Part shown: positions 18,735 through 31,431 of the stretch, in pieces | Layout: each line of letters starts with the position of its first letter | How positions within the stretch are numbered: position 1 is the stretch's first letter | Source of the DNA: Agriotes lineatus | Taxonomy: Eukaryota; Arthropoda; Insecta; Coleoptera; Elateridae | Length of the DNA stretch: 64,000 nucleotides | Assembly (NCBI GenBank): GCA_940337035.1 | Contig: CALNHX010003573.1 | Span: 1-64,000, forward strand | Direction of reading: 5' to 3' | Made by a program: the position numbers and the translations under genes | The notes under the pieces: generated by a model | Database searches by the model: none | The model's input: the letters and a program-made list of their open reading frames with translations, nothing else | Told to the model about the DNA's origin: nothing

Positions 18735-18782
18735 GGATTATTAGGAAGGCCACACATAGGATTATTGGGGAGGCCACACATC
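18735..18782. repeat. 24-bp tandem duplication
   Basis: AGGATTATTAGGAAGGCCAC and AGGATTATTGGGGAGGCCAC occur head to tail with one spacing, the second copy differing at two bases. Confidence 0.6.
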
Positions 18783-18959
18783 GAAGAAAGATGAAATATG
18801 TGTTATAAAATAACAATACGCTGTTTCAAGTTTTAATCTGCACATTTCAAAGACATGTTGCAGAAAGTAGATCATGAATTTTATTTTTGTTTCTGTTTTG
18901 CTTGTTTTCACATTATTCGATAATAAAATCAGAGATGATCACGAATTTAATGCGTTTGT

Positions 18960-19640
18960 TGTATACAGTTGTAATGTCACATGCATACATGCATACTGCA
19001 TCTAATATTATTCTAGTATTTCAAATCCAGATAGTTATAAAAATAAAACTTATATAACGGGTGGCAGTTGTGAATAGGAACGAGAGGTTACTAGGTCAAA
19101 TAATAAACAAGAAGTACACATTTTTATATTTGACTTGATATAGGTACTTTAAAAGCCGTTGTAAGTTCAATTCCATACAATTGACGAATAATTTATATTT
19201 AATTGATATAATATTACACAGGAATGACCAGTGAGTGAAGTCTGATATAAAATCAGATAAATTATAATTATTTGCAAAGAGTCAATATAAATATTGTATT
19301 TTGTATTGATACTGAAACTGTATTGAAAAGCAATCACTTTCAATCATTAACGTAGCTTCAGTGAAGTGTTGTGGTTTCTGTGAAAAGTCTATCTGGAAGA
19401 TAGAAATATCTACAAGGGCTTTGTGCAGTCAGAGTTGCAGTCAGATTTTAGCAGAGCTTGGGCTAGTATTGTTACTAGTAGAACGAGACATCAACGAAGT
19501 AAATTCAGGTATTCAAATCAACCGAGAAAGGTCAGTGAACTTTAATTACTAGATTTTGAAGATACGTTTTGATTAAGTTTAGTGAAAGACAAAATTATAT
19601 TGAATTAGGTACTTTAAGAAATATTGTATTTAAAAAATAA
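18960..19640. repeat. diverged interspersed repeat R1, copy 1
   Basis: Landmarks in order, ATCCAGATAGTTATAAAA, GGGTGGCAGTTGTGAATAGG and TCAGGTATTCAAATCAAC then GTCAGTGAAC, reappear in the same order at about 49655-50290. No recognisable protein. It may be an old LTR or retroelement leader. Confidence 0.4.
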
Positions 19641-20080
19641 GTTTATGCTTACTTTTTCTTAATAAGTGATTCGAGTACTCGGCGGTTTTAGGCTATTATA
19701 ATTTGAAATTATATATTTTGGTTTTAGTTTATATTTATCCGGAATGTAAAGTTATCAAAGATGATCAAGTTATTAAACCTCTGATTTTGACTGTTAATTA
19801 TTTTATACTTGTCAACTAAACTTCATATCAAAGCTCAGCTTCAACTTGGTTTCATAAGAATGTAAAGACATATATGTATTATACATATATTGCTAGTAGG
19901 GCCTAGAAACGGCCGAAAACATTACGGCGCCGACATAGTCTCACTCTGAGTATTACGCGTCTCGTGCGCATGCCTGAGAATTCGAACTCCGCCTTTAGAA
20001 GCGAATTTTAAACTTGACCACTTCCCCACCGCGCGGACGACGCCGATGCGCTTGCGCACAGCTCACCATATACATTGAAG
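19641..20080. other. no gene; GC-richer patch at 19900-20070
   Basis: The patch holds CpG-rich sequence such as CTCGTGCGCATGCC and CGCGCGGACGACGCC, unlike its AT-rich surroundings. It could be an old promoter, a CpG-rich repeat or an exon trace; I cannot decide. Confidence 0.35.
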
Positions 20081-21163
20081 AGAAGTAGTAGTAGATGTTG
20101 GTTTATTCATCCTTAAGATGATTACAAAAACAGACATTGTTATTTAACAAACAGATTTAACATATCTTGAACAAAGCTTTTTAAACTGATATAAATTAGC
20201 AGCCTGTTTAGTTTCGTTCGGCATTTCATTATATAATTTGAGTCCATTATAGAATAAGTTTTTTTGAGAACATGATTTTGCTGTTAAGGGCAATCTAAAG
20301 TCATTTACAAATCTAGTCTTATAATTATGAATATCCTTATTGTATACTATAAATTCATTCATATAACTAGGCAGTTTATTATTAATAATTTTAAAAATTA
20401 AAACTAGCGTATTAAAATAAATCCTTTGCTTAATGCTAAGCCACTGTAAGGTTTCCAACATTAAAGAAACAGATGTTCGTCTATTGCAAGATAAAACAAT
20501 GCGCATACATTTGTTTTGTAACTTTTGCAGTCTTTGTAAGTCTCCTTCAGTGGCATTAAATAATATACTGGAGCAATATTCAAAATGTGGAGCTATAATT
20601 GTCTTGTAGACTAATATTTTTGACCAAATGTTTAATTTAGAACTTATTCGACCAAAGAAACCTATCTTTTTCGCAGCTTTAGTTACAATATAGTCAATAT
20701 GTTGTTTAAATTTCAATCTATTGTCAATTATAACTCCTAGATATTTAATATTAGTAACAAATTCTATATCTACATTATCTACCCTTACATTCGCTACCAC
20801 ATTATGCACTGGTGGTCCACTACTGATTATCATTGCTTTTGTTTTTGTTGTATTTAATTTTAGTTTATTTAATTTCAACCAAGTCGACACATTTTGTATA
20901 TCCTTATTCAGTTTAATTATAGCACACTCTACATTGCTATCAGCTACAGATATCAATGTATCGTCCGCAAATAAATTAATTTTACAATTATTCACAGATA
21001 AATTTACATCATTAATGTACAGTATAAATAATAAAGGCCCCAAAATTGTTCCCTGGGGGACGCCTAAAGCTACTTCTTTTGGTTCTGATTCTTCATTTTC
21101 AAATTTAGTAATTTGCTGCCGCTTAGACAAATAACTCTTGAACCACTGTAATGCTGTACCCTG
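20081..21163 (-). mobile_element. 5'-truncated LINE, minus strand
   Basis: RT-coding sequence starts abruptly near 21163 and ends, in minus-strand terms, with AATAAA near 20105 and a (TAC)n-like tail (AGTAGTAGTAG on the plus strand, 20086-20097). This fits a truncated non-LTR element. I found no clean target duplication. Confidence 0.7.
20144..21163 (-). CDS. LINE reverse transcriptase, C-terminal part (jockey-like)
   Basis: The minus frame is open from the 5' truncation (first ATG-type codon at 21130) to the stop at 20144. It encodes the second half of a non-LTR reverse transcriptase: GTALQWFKSYL before the start codon, GVPQGTILGPLLFILYINDV, catalytic FADD in NLFADDTLI, a NTTKTKAMIIS block and YLGVIIDNRLKF. 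The thumb and C-terminal region continue for about 180 residues and include PHFEYCSSI. These features are typical of jockey/CR1-group proteins. No stops occur, so it is fairly young. The endonuclease and first RT blocks are lost. Confidence 0.85.
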   Translation of the reverse strand, partial: QGTALQWFKSYLSKRQQITKFENEESEPKEVALGVPQGTILGPLLFILYINDVNLSVNNCKINLFADDTLISVADSNVECAIIKLNKDIQNVSTWLKLNKLKLNTTKTKAMIISSGPPVHNVVANVRVDNVDIEFVTNIKYLGVIIDNRLKFKQHIDYIVTKAAKKIGFFGRISSKLNIWSKILVYKTIIAPHFEYCSSILFNATEGDLQRLQKLQNKCMRIVLSCNRRTSVSLMLETLQWLSIKQRIYFNTLVLIFKIINNKLPSYMNEFIVYNKDIHNYKTRFVNDFRLPLTAKSCSQKNLFYNGLKLYNEMPNETKQAANLYQFKKLCSRYVKSVC

Positions 21164-23075
21164 AATTCACACAGATGCGTGCATCAAAACCTTTTTGATT
21201 ATAATTATTCATGTAATTCAAGTCATAACTGTTCTATCTCATTAAAAGGTCGTGGTAAAGTCAAATTTGCATCTTGCCGTATTTGTTTGCCTCTGTTAAT
21301 ATTGGAAAGGAATTTGTAAGCTTCCCTTAATGGCTTTTAAGCGGATGGATACATTTTCTAATAGAACTTAAGCCGACTTAGCATATTTGGGATCATGTGT
21401 TTATGGATTTCGTTCAATTGCCTCATTGAGAGAGCTTAGCATTAAGATTCTTAGAATAAGTATTTATTCCTACGTGCGACGCTCCGATTGGCTACGCAGG
21501 ATCGCCTCAGCCAATAGTGTTTGAACTTTCCCCTCCTTGATGAATTTGCGAGTTCGGCTCGTTGTAAATTCAGCGTTAGTTAGATTCAGAATTTCGAGCA
21601 AGCAAGTTCAGCTATGCTTTGTCGGTCTAGCTCCCTGGGAAAGACGTTTCCAGGTTGTTTTGTGTTACGGTTACGCGCAATTCGCTATTTCCGCGTGGCC
21701 AATTCAAGCGTGTCACAACAGTTGAAGCTATTGTAAAAAACCATCGGTCCATCAGTGACGTTTGTAATCGTTGTTACTCAATATACTCGTGTTTGTTAAG
21801 TCTTGTTTCACTCCAACAACTAACTGAACCCAAGTCAAGGGTTATTAAGTGGCAGTTCCCGGCAATCCCATTGAACCGGAATTCGCAGCGGATTAACTGG
21901 GGGGCCCATTCGTGGAAGCCTCTTATCAAGTTAATCGTACAGTATACTTTTGATATTGGTTTGAATTTTGTGATAATTTAGGTACTTTAGAATCCTTGTA
22001 GTGATGATATGTGTATCAAACAGCTCCTGAATAAAAAAAAATTTTTAGTGAATATCTAAATTGTACATTAAGTAAATGCTCTATCTGCATTTAAATTGGT
22101 CAAATTGGTGAAATTAAACCCACAGATTAGATATAGCAACGGTGATAAGCGTTACATAAAAGTTCTAGTGAAACAAACGTATCCTTGTGACGAGTTGATA
22201 ACCTACGACAAGCAGCTACAATTAGAAGTAGTTTTTGTAACGATATTCAAGTTCGACCGGTGGTATCTGCATACCAGAAGCAGCAGAAATGGAGCATCTT
22301 TACTACACTATAAGGGTACACACCATTGCATAACCGTAAAAATTGAAAAAAGAATAAACTCAAATTTTTAAACATATTTAGGACAAATACAGTTTTATTG
22401 TATTTTATGAGAACACACAAGCGCTAAACAAGATATGCATTCTAGGTAATTCAATTAAACGGCGCCCTTACGCAAGAGAAGAGCAAGATAAGAGGTGTAC
22501 AAACGAGAACAATCGATATAAAGAATGATCCTTTGCTAGTCTTTTCTACTTTTTTGAATAGCATTCCAGTTATTTGACTATATTCAAGTGATGTAGCTTT
22601 ATACTGGTGAAAAATGAACGTGGAAGGCAGCACCTCGAAATTTCAGAGTTATAGTTTTGGAAGAACTACATGTATTGAGATGGTTATGGTCTATTAAATA
22701 TAAATTTAGCTAATGATTATGTGTCAGCAATTCTTATTTATAAAGTGCAGATATGAACTGAGTAAAATCAGATTATTGTATTTTTACTTTATTAAAATAA
22801 AATAGTATTACGCCCTTTTTTGTATTTTACCAGTCTGCAATTCAAATCTCAAAACGCTAGCCCGGTAGACACTTAACTCAAAATCAAAGGGTTGGATTCC
22901 TGATAATGTGTACAAAATTTAACCTTAACTGGATACGCCACTGGGCGCTCGCATTAATTCAAATACGCAGTTGCAAAAATGAGTGTTGCTGTTAATTTAC
23001 ACAAACAGGTTTGAATACTAGCAGTGCACGTTTTGTTGACTTGGAAATTCAAAATTGTGAACAAACTATAGGTAT
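21164..23075. other. no recognised gene
   Basis: Mixed non-coding DNA. The 21.47-21.98 kb part has more balanced composition and three short overlapping frames with no family resemblance; it could be an old LTR or a 5' UTR exon. The rest is AT-rich without clear features. Confidence 0.35.
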
Positions 23076-23462
23076 TTATTTGAATTCTACTACTTTGGCG
23101 GTTCTAATCTTTTTTGTTTCAGTGATTAATTTGTCTATGACGTCAAACCGACGCGGCTTGGATAATAGCAGTGTTAATTTTTCATCTAACCTCACAACCG
23201 GATTTCCCTTAATATTGGAAAAATGCTTTATCTGGAGGCTTGAATACGCTTGCTTCTTATTCGACACGCTAATGTGCCGCTTGTACACAAATTTCTGGCT
23301 CTTCACACTGTTAATAAACTTTTTACAGCACCTTGAAGTTTTCAGATGGTACCGTTCATTCCTCGGACAAGGCCCCAAAATGGATCTTTTCTCGGAGTCG
23401 CTGCCCCCGCTTTTTGTGTTGCTGGCCTTTGTCCTACAGCTCCACGTGATGCGTCCCAGTAG
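23076..23462 (-). CDS. unrecognised basic open frame, possible exon
   Basis: On the minus strand a frame is open from just after TGA near 23463 to TAA at 23078-23076, about 128 residues. It is basic and Ser/Lys-rich: KASNTKSGGSDSEKRS, then CPRNERYHLKTSRCCKKF, later NPVVRLDEKLTLLLSKPRRF and KKIRTAKVVEFK. I do not recognise a family. The opposite strand also has a long frame (23011-23478), but its protein is a hydrophobic mirror image with no motif. The amino-acid balance favours the minus strand. It might be a host exon, a domesticated element gene or chance. Confidence 0.3.
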   Translation of the reverse strand, partial: LLGRITWSCRTKASNTKSGGSDSEKRSILGPCPRNERYHLKTSRCCKKFINSVKSQKFVYKRHISVSNKKQAYSSLQIKHFSNIKGNPVVRLDEKLTLLLSKPRRFDVIDKLITETKKIRTAKVVEFK

Positions 23463-24545
23463 TCAACTCTGGTCCTGAATCCTTTATTCATCTGCTATCG
23501 GCCTTCGTAAAATTGAAGTGGTCACCGACCCAGCTGCGGAACCTTCTTGCGGCAAATATTTTTTGTTGGGGAAAATGTTATCCACATTCCCACAGGTACT
23601 CTGACGTTTGCTCTACACCCTGGTATACTTTTTAATGTAATATTTAATGTTTAAGTAGGTAAATTCTTTATTTTAATAGGAGCACCAAAACCAGTTCAAT
23701 TAACTTAAACATTCTTATAAATGATTAAATCTATAAAATTATTGTCCACATTTTTCTATTGTCACAATGTTCACTCGCGTATTACATTGATTAATTTTTC
23801 GTTCACTTCCTTCATAATTGTTCCCTGGTTTCCAACTGTCTTCCTTTCACTCGATTCCTCTCCAGTTTAGGTGTCTACCATTCCTCAAGTTTTATAATGT
23901 CTTGTTAGCTTCTCACAATTGCTATTTTATGCCAGCCTTTATTGCTCGTTGCAACATTATCATTTTTCTAGCTTATACCTTTTAGAATTGTTCACAAATT
24001 GTACTAATTAGCTGAATTGAACTCTACGCTTCATAACCTGCACATTGCAAACCCCGTTGTGATTATTTAATTTGGTTTGGTTATTCATTCTGCCCAAACC
24101 TAATAATTAATTAATAATAAATGACTTCAACGCTGTGAAAAGCATGTTGTCTTCTTTGCGTTCCTTAACAATTTCATTTATTTTAATCTAAGCATCTCGT
24201 TTTCAATGCATTTACTGAATGACATTTTACTTAGCATTGCGGATAGATAAACCACACCAACTCTGTGCTTTGTGATTTCACTTCCAAATTGTACTGCAAT
24301 CAGAGCAGAGCCGTAGGGCCTAATACCACTGCAGTATGTGTTTGACCATATTTGAATGCAGCACTTTCTTTTATTTATAATATATAAAGCATATTTAATG
24401 GTTGTATAAATATTGTCTTTTAGTTGTTTCGTAAATAATTAGTTACAATTTAAGTTTTGCTGTTGTGAAAGTATGTTGCATACTGGTGGAATGATGTTAT
24501 AGTTGCTATAATTTTTCTAACAAAATCTAGAAGGTTCTCAGATTA
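23463..24545. other. no gene seen
   Basis: AT-rich non-coding DNA with no convincing frame, RNA gene or repeat structure. Confidence 0.4.
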
Positions 24546-24548
24546 GTA

Positions 24549-26158
24549 AAATTCAAAATTGTCAATGGATTATGCATCAACGAGTGCTACAATAGACAAA
24601 AAGGTGCCACTAAACTGGAAAACTTCTATAATTGTACCACTACATAAAAAAGGGGACCCTAAGGAGTGTAAAAATTACCGGGAAATATCGTTACTAAGCA
24701 TACCCGGTAAAGTATATGAACGTATCCTAAAGCAACGGCTTAGGAAATTGGTAGATAAGGGTATGGAGGAAGAACAAAGCGGGTTCAAATCAGGAAGCAA
24801 CGTACAGGACCGTCTGTTTACGATAAGGTAAGTTATTGAAAAGACTATAGAACACAACGGACAATTATGCATAGGCTTTATTGACTTAGAAAGTGCCTTT
24901 GATCGGGTTCCCAGGGAAAATATTTGGCAAGTATTGAGGGAAAGGGAAATACCTGAAAGACTGGTAAATGCAATAAAGGTGAAAACACCAAGGTACATGT
25001 AAGGCAATATAATATGATATCCGAACCATTCAAAATAACAGTGGAAATGAGACAGGGTGGAATTCTAAGTCCACTATTATTTATATTGGTACTGGATGCA
25101 ATTATGAATGAACGTAGCGTGGTCATGCATACATACATTGTTGGCTTTAAACGATTGCAAAGAGTGGAAATGAGCTCATTAGCTGACGATATAGTGGTAT
25201 TTGCACCCTGATTTAGCAATATGAAATGAAGCACTTCAAGGGAAAGGTTTAAAGATCAACTTGCAGAAAACGAAAATATTGAGCATTCATTTTAAACCGA
25301 ACACACAAATAGAAATTGAAGGGTTGATATTAGAACAACTGTCAAGTTTTAAATATCTCGGAGGACACATAAATGACAGAGGTACAATGGATACTGCGTT
25401 AGACAATAGAATACGGAACACTGAAAGACTGTTTCACTCTTTAGGCAAAGCTTTCCTGAATAAAAACGAAATTACGCGAAAAACAAAAATATTAGTGTAT
25501 AATTCAGTATATGTACCTATTCTAATTGATGGCAGTGAATCGTGGGTTTTGTAAAAGCGCAATAAAACAAGACTACAAGCCATCGAGATGAAGTACTTAA
25601 GAAGAATACTGGGAGTTTCAAAGAGAAAAAAGACTCAGAAATGTAGAAATAAGGAGACGACTACAAATGAAGCTTCTAAATGATAGAATTGAGGAAAGTC
25701 AGCTGCGATGGTTCGGACATCTTTGTAGGATGTCAGATACACGACTACCCAAGAAAGTATGGAAGTGTAAGTTTTATGGAAAAAGAAAAAGGGGCAGACC
25801 ACGTGTCACCTTGCAAGACAAGATAGTAAAGGCGCTAAGCAGAATAGAAGCCGAATATGGAGAAACTGTAAGAATTGCAGAAGATAGAAACAAATGGAAA
25901 AGGTTCTATAATATGGATATGCAGTGACATTTTGGAGGAAAGGATTAAATGTAAGTGGAGTGAATGAATAAACACAAGCAGATACAAGTATGAAAGGTTA
26001 TGATTATGAATGAGCGCTAAGATCAATTATTTAATTTAAAGTTTAAATTAATAGAACTAGATGTTTATTTGTATAAAATGTAAAAATTTGTATATTCCAA
26101 CACCTGCAACTGCGGGTACAAATAGAAATAAAGATTATGATGATGATATCAATGAATT
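24549..26158 (+). mobile_element. decayed LINE, plus strand
   Basis: RT and C-terminal LINE pieces run from about 24555 to 25927, followed by a 3' UTR that ends AATAAAGATTATGATGATGAT near 26148. TCAATGGATT (24560) and TCAATGAATT (26149) could be a degenerate target duplication. The element is 5'-truncated and full of frame breaks. Confidence 0.75.
24559..25927 (+). pseudogene. LINE reverse transcriptase relic
   Basis: Successive pieces in three frames reconstruct the order of a non-LTR reverse transcriptase. 24559-24831 has IIVPLHKKGDPKECKNYR and EEQSGFKSGSNVQD. After an in-frame TAA, GFIDLESAFDRVPRE follows. 25014-25211 has GGILSPLLF and a catalytic box reading LADD rather than YADD. 25261-25554 has NLQKTKIL just upstream and SFKYLGGHINDRG. 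25667-25927 has QLRWFGHLCRMS and KRKRGRPRVT. At least three frame shifts and two stops show long decay. Related to, but clearly diverged from, the element at 928-2391. Confidence 0.8.
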
Positions 26159-28050
26159 CTGCAACTTTTGTGACTTCTCGGTTGAATCAAAGGGACTATA
26201 GATAGGCCATACATTTTAGAACGTGAGAATGCAAGAATTGTATGCAACGTAAACCAATCAGTGTAGAGTGATCCTTCGGCGCCAGTGAAAACCTCGTCGA
26301 TGATGTTGAGAAGTTGATGCTGTGCTCGGTTTCAATATCTAGACTTTAACTTACCTTTGAACATCTGAAATATGCAAAACTGTAGTGTGCTGTACAAATG
26401 AAAGTTAACCATTAATTTAAAACTTCTATTTGGATGACATTCACATAAACTTACATAAAGTGGGTCCAGTTGAAGACCAAAACCGCAAAAAATATTGAGC
26501 TCACCGTGAGAAAAGGGGTTTTACACCATCTCGCCCTGATATCACTCAAACCACAACAGCTGCTGTCTGCACAACACATTCCGCAAGACAAAACTTACTT
26601 AGTCCATAGCACTGAAGGAGTTACTATGCTATTTCGAGATTACGTCCCAAAACCTATTTCACAACTGCAATCTACTGATTAAAATGCATTCAAATTCGAA
26701 ACGTAGGCAAAATTTTATGCTAGAAACAAATATATTTCAAATCAATATTAAATAACACACCCAATTTATCCTATTTTATCACATCATGGCATATTTAGTA
26801 ACTAACAGTCAACAACATGCAACATTGGTTGGTAAACCGAAAGGGACTTTGATGGGTGTAGCGGTTCTCAGAATTCTAGGCGTTCAAAATATTTAGGAAA
26901 TGCTTACTTTTAACTTTCTTACCTTATATGATAGATTGTTTTTATTTTATGCTATTAGCAGGGTCAGCAAAACTTATGAATGATAAATAACTATCCCTAA
27001 TCTTTTTCATCTCTTCTTATATATAGTATGTAGATCTTGAAAAAGGTAGGAGATGTTGAACTTGCTGTGAACATTTTTTATATCCTTATTTATGCTGTGA
27101 TTCCTTCGTACTTTGGTTGTCTGGTTCTGAATAGTTTCCTATTTAGCGTCGGTTCTACAATGCACGTATGTACCTAGAATAAGCTATACAAGGTATAGGT
27201 CCCTTTACAGCAATCGTTTATAGGGTATTTATTATCCGGATAAATGTATCCTTAGTTGGTAGAACCGGCCCTTAGTCGTATTTACATGACTATTTTTCAC
27301 AACCTGCTTCTCGCCTTTTCCAGATCGAAATGTGTCTCCATAACTACAAGGATTGTTCAATAGAAACACGTTTATAAGCTGTAGCATAAGTCGTATTAAC
27401 TTAATTTTTAAGAAATCTCTATTAACATTAAGGTATGAGTCCCACTGTTGTACTAATCTCCAGATTTACTGATAATAAAATTCTTGCTGCTGTTGAGGAA
27501 GTTATTCTCTAATTGCAGTCTGCATTTTAGCGTCCCTTTAGTGATTGTTTCAAAGGACCAAAGACATGAAATTTGTGATAAGAGTGTGAATAATTAAATG
27601 AACACTTGCTATATTGATGCTCATCTTTTCTGACAGTTATCTGACTTTAATGCGTCTATTTGCACGTAAAGCAGTTTCCAAACTCTTCACACTTTCATCT
27701 GAAATTGCAACTCGAATATGCCCTGGACGAGCCAAGTCTTTAGTCAATTCTCTTTTTTGTTGAAATTTTCTGCACCATAAACTGCAGCCATGTGAGAACA
27801 ACTATAGTCACCATTGACAGCTTTTCTTTTCTCAAGGATTTCTAGTGGTTGATGTCCTTCGGCGGTACTCATATTATTTGGACGGATTTTCTATAGTAAA
27901 CGCCATTTCCAAGCTCTATAAAAATGTACACAAAGAAGTAATGGCAAACAAATTTGATAGACACCTCACTAATACGTCAATAAACGATATCATTAACTGC
28001 GTGGAAGTGCCACGATAATCAATTCATGCCTCCACGATCCAAACGTGTTT
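26159..28050. other. no gene seen
   Basis: AT-rich non-coding DNA. A 70-codon frame at 26470-26682 has no recognisable motif. Confidence 0.4.
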
Positions 28051-28330
28051 CTATTGAACAATTCTCGTACTTTCAGCCTTTTTTACAATATTATTTACGC
28101 AGGATCTTCCATTCGGGAAACCATTTTGGTCTTCAACTATATATGGTTTTGTTTCTTTAATCACTCTCTTGTCTACTATTTTTAAAAGTAAGCCTGTCGC
28201 TATTGCACTAATCGGTCTGTAACTTTTGCAATTTTTCTTATGGCCTCTTTTATATATTGGGGTCATATATGGTTCTTGTGGGATGTGATGTTGGTTTATA
28301 CACTCTTCTAGAATATTTTCATAAGTCTAG
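28051..28330 (-). pseudogene. short LINE reverse transcriptase relic
   Basis: On the minus strand CINQHHIPQEP is followed by PIYKRGHKKNCKSYRPIS, then KPYIVEDQNGF and NGRSCVNNI. This is the first part of a non-LTR RT domain (the 'P-K-G-NYRPIS' and 'QxGFRxGRS' blocks). Only about 90 residues survive, with stops at both ends; the palm and YADD box are not seen. Confidence 0.7.
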
Positions 28331-31300
28331 TTGGTTTATTAGTTCTGTTTTTCTTCCTCACCTTGCGGGTCTATAGCTTTATTACAGTTCATTTCCTTTA
28401 TACTTTAGTGTATATCTTTCATTGTTGTTAGTTCTTTTTTTTATTCATAGTGCTGATTCCTGGAACTTCATTCTCCACACAGCTATTTATTCTCTGTTTC
28501 TCAGCATTTTCCGCAATTCTGTCGACCTCCTGCTTTCTAAATACTGTTGGATTTTAATAGGTTTTTCGACCATGTTGTGTTGTTTTCTTGATTATTCTTC
28601 GTTTTAAATCGTTACGAGTATTTATACTTTCCTATTCTTGTTTGTTTTCGTTTTTCTGATTATCGGTCAGATGTATTCTTCTTTTTTCAAATTAAAATCC
28701 GATCGTAGTGTTTAATCTTGACGTTTGTACTTAGTTTATACAGTGACAGATATGGCCTAAGTGGAGAAGAAAAACAATCCCAGTGAAGCAAAATTAAACA
28801 GAAAATTATTTTAGTTTTCTGACAATACTTAGTTAAGCGCTATTTTGTAGTATATAATAGCACACAAAAAACAGTGGACCTTCTAATTGTCTACAAATGT
28901 TTCCATAGAGTTTTATATAAAAGACAGTTATTAAAAAAAACGTGTGGCCTGCAGTGAAACCATAGAATTATTGCTATTGCCTAAGCTTCCATATAAAGTT
29001 ACTTAAGTTGTAAAAAGGCAAGAGATGTCAGCTCCTAACAGATTAATAAAGATAATAGCTTTTCGTTAGTGTTTCGCAGCTTGAAGCTCGGAACGTTAAG
29101 ATGTAAACTACCGAGCAGTCAGTCCTGTAAATATTTAGACTCGGCAGTCAGTATGTAAATTGATTAACTGTTTCTGCAAACTACCTGATTTCTGGTCAAT
29201 TATAACGCTATTCAGGTGCAAAATTATAAACTGCTAGCCGCCTCGATCGGCCATCTAACTACCTTGTCAACATCGCTGCTATCAGCGAACATGCGGTTGC
29301 GGCCGTGTCCGTTTATTTAACGCTTGAAATGCACCGGCCACTTTTTGACGTATCAATTACAGAAAGAAGCATTTCCTGCATGTTCGCGATATACGTAAGT
29401 ACCACTTAGCTCTAATTAATTGTTCAAAACTAGATGGATAGGAAAATATTCCAGGCACGTATGGTGGCGAAGCGACGTTGTTATGCTTGGAATGACCATC
29501 GGTCTAATGACCAATTGGCTTTTTGGATAAAGAATTTTCAGACATTTTTAGTAAGTGCTATTTCTTTCAGGGACTTGTGAAATTAATACTCAATCGCTAA
29601 TTCAAGTGACATGCTTATAATATTTTAATTGACCAATAATTTGAAATAATGGACATGATACCAGAAAGCAGATTAACTTTGTTGATTCTACTATGTACTA
29701 TACTTTTTATTTTGGCAATTGCCATATAATGGTGATTTACTGTTAGTACATTTTTTTTTTGTTATTCTATAACAACACAGTATGTTTTTTAGTTCAATTA
29801 AACAGCTTGTAAACATATTTAATAACAAAAAGTTTGGAGTTCGTAACTTAACCTTTAAGGCTGTTTTACCTTTTCCAATATTTTTGAGAGAGATAACTAT
29901 CAGCTATTTTTTGTTTAACTGTTATCTTTCATATTTACAATTTGTTCTTTCTAGCTCGACTCTTATTATTTTCTATTCTTATGCTGCTGGAGTTTTCGAC
30001 GGTTAGGGGATCGATATTTTCACGTTGGTGTGGAATGAAATATGCTATGTTACAAATTTAGTTCTTCGTTTACTTAAATTGGGCTAGAAACTCTTAATTC
30101 GACTCTGGTAGCGGAACTAAACAATCTTCGGTTCTCTCAGGGTTTAAATTTACTCGAATGATCGTGTTCTCGCTAACTGTTGTTAAATAAAGATTTCATT
30201 GACAGTATTTTGTCTATGCTTCCGAAAATTAAAAAGAAATTTCAGTACCGTTTGAGTACTATATTTTGGTCTCCACTCTCCTGTCTGTCGCTACAGAGTC
30301 CTCTCTGCTTCTATCTGCAATGGATCTGCAATCGAGCCAACTTATCGACTTTGTTCAAACACGTTTCTGCTTCTTTTATTTGGCTCCCAACACATTCAAA
30401 CACCTGATTTCCAAATCTGCAGTTCTTTACCGCTTCTAGTCTGCCAAAGAATTCATTACACTGTTGTTATCTTATATTTTCTGCTCTAGGTTATGCTTGT
30501 TTAAAACCTGTAGTTCAAATTATTTATATTGAAGAACTGTTTTACTATTGGAGTAAAAACACTCAAACTTATTTTACACACTAATACAGGGTTTATTTAT
30601 CATAACTAACATATTTTGACAAGCAGGTAAAGTAGAACGTAGTTTCAACTGTTTCAAAATATCTTTAACATTTATTACAGCTAACAAGGCATCTTTAAAG
30701 CAACTTAGTTTAATGAAATTCACTTAGAAACGACATTTTCAAGCATTTTGTTTTTAATTATGACCTCTGATTGGCTCCAGTCAAAGAAATGGTATTTAAA
30801 TGAACCATTCAAAATTGATGACATTTGCTGACACTATCCTAAATTATAAATTTGTTAATTTTAAATTTGTTACTAAAGTAGAGTCTAATATATTTTCAGC
30901 ATTAAATTGCGCTAACAATTCCCTACATTTTGATACTCCATGAAACATGACTTTGAAAATAAAATGTTCACTTATATTTCTAAGTTTTACAATTACCAAT
31001 TAAACTTTTATTTATCACTTTTACACACACATAGATGTAGAAACCCCTTGAACATGGGTTACATTGGTTTCTTGTGTGCTTCACACACATACTATTAAAA
31101 AAACAGCTTTGGGACCTAAAATTTCAATTTGTCATTAATTTTGGATCTTTTTCTGCTAAATAATATATACATTTTGCTTTTTGTGATTACTTATTTTTAT
31201 TGTACCCATCAAACTACCTAAGTTCTATACTTGATCCTTACATTACCCTTATAATTAGATAATTAACTATTTACAATTTTTACGTTCCGTCCTTCCTGAT

Positions 31301-31420
31301 TCATGAAATTTGCTTGTTAAAACAACTTTAAACCCAGAGCTTGCATGTGGAGCATCAATAGCTACTGGACTGTACATAATTAGAATGTTAAGTAATTCCA
31401 TTGATTTCGGAGGATTTCAC
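28331..31420. other. no gene seen
   Basis: About 3 kb of AT-rich non-coding DNA. Around 29.23-29.40 kb is a less AT-rich patch with CpGs (GCGGTTGCGGCCGTGTCC), perhaps a regulatory or exon trace. Short frames have no motifs. Confidence 0.35.
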
Positions 31421-31431
31421 GGCCATTGTCA

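Noticed and set aside
20081..21180. Target duplication for the minus-strand LINE
   Set aside because: I compared both flanks and found no convincing direct repeat.
21537..21981. Overlapping 62- and 108-codon frames
   Set aside because: Neither has a family resemblance; the stretch may be a repeat or UTR, not a supported gene.
23011..23478. 155-codon plus-strand frame
   Set aside because: Hydrophobic translation with no motif; it looks like the shadow of the minus-strand frame at 23076-23462.
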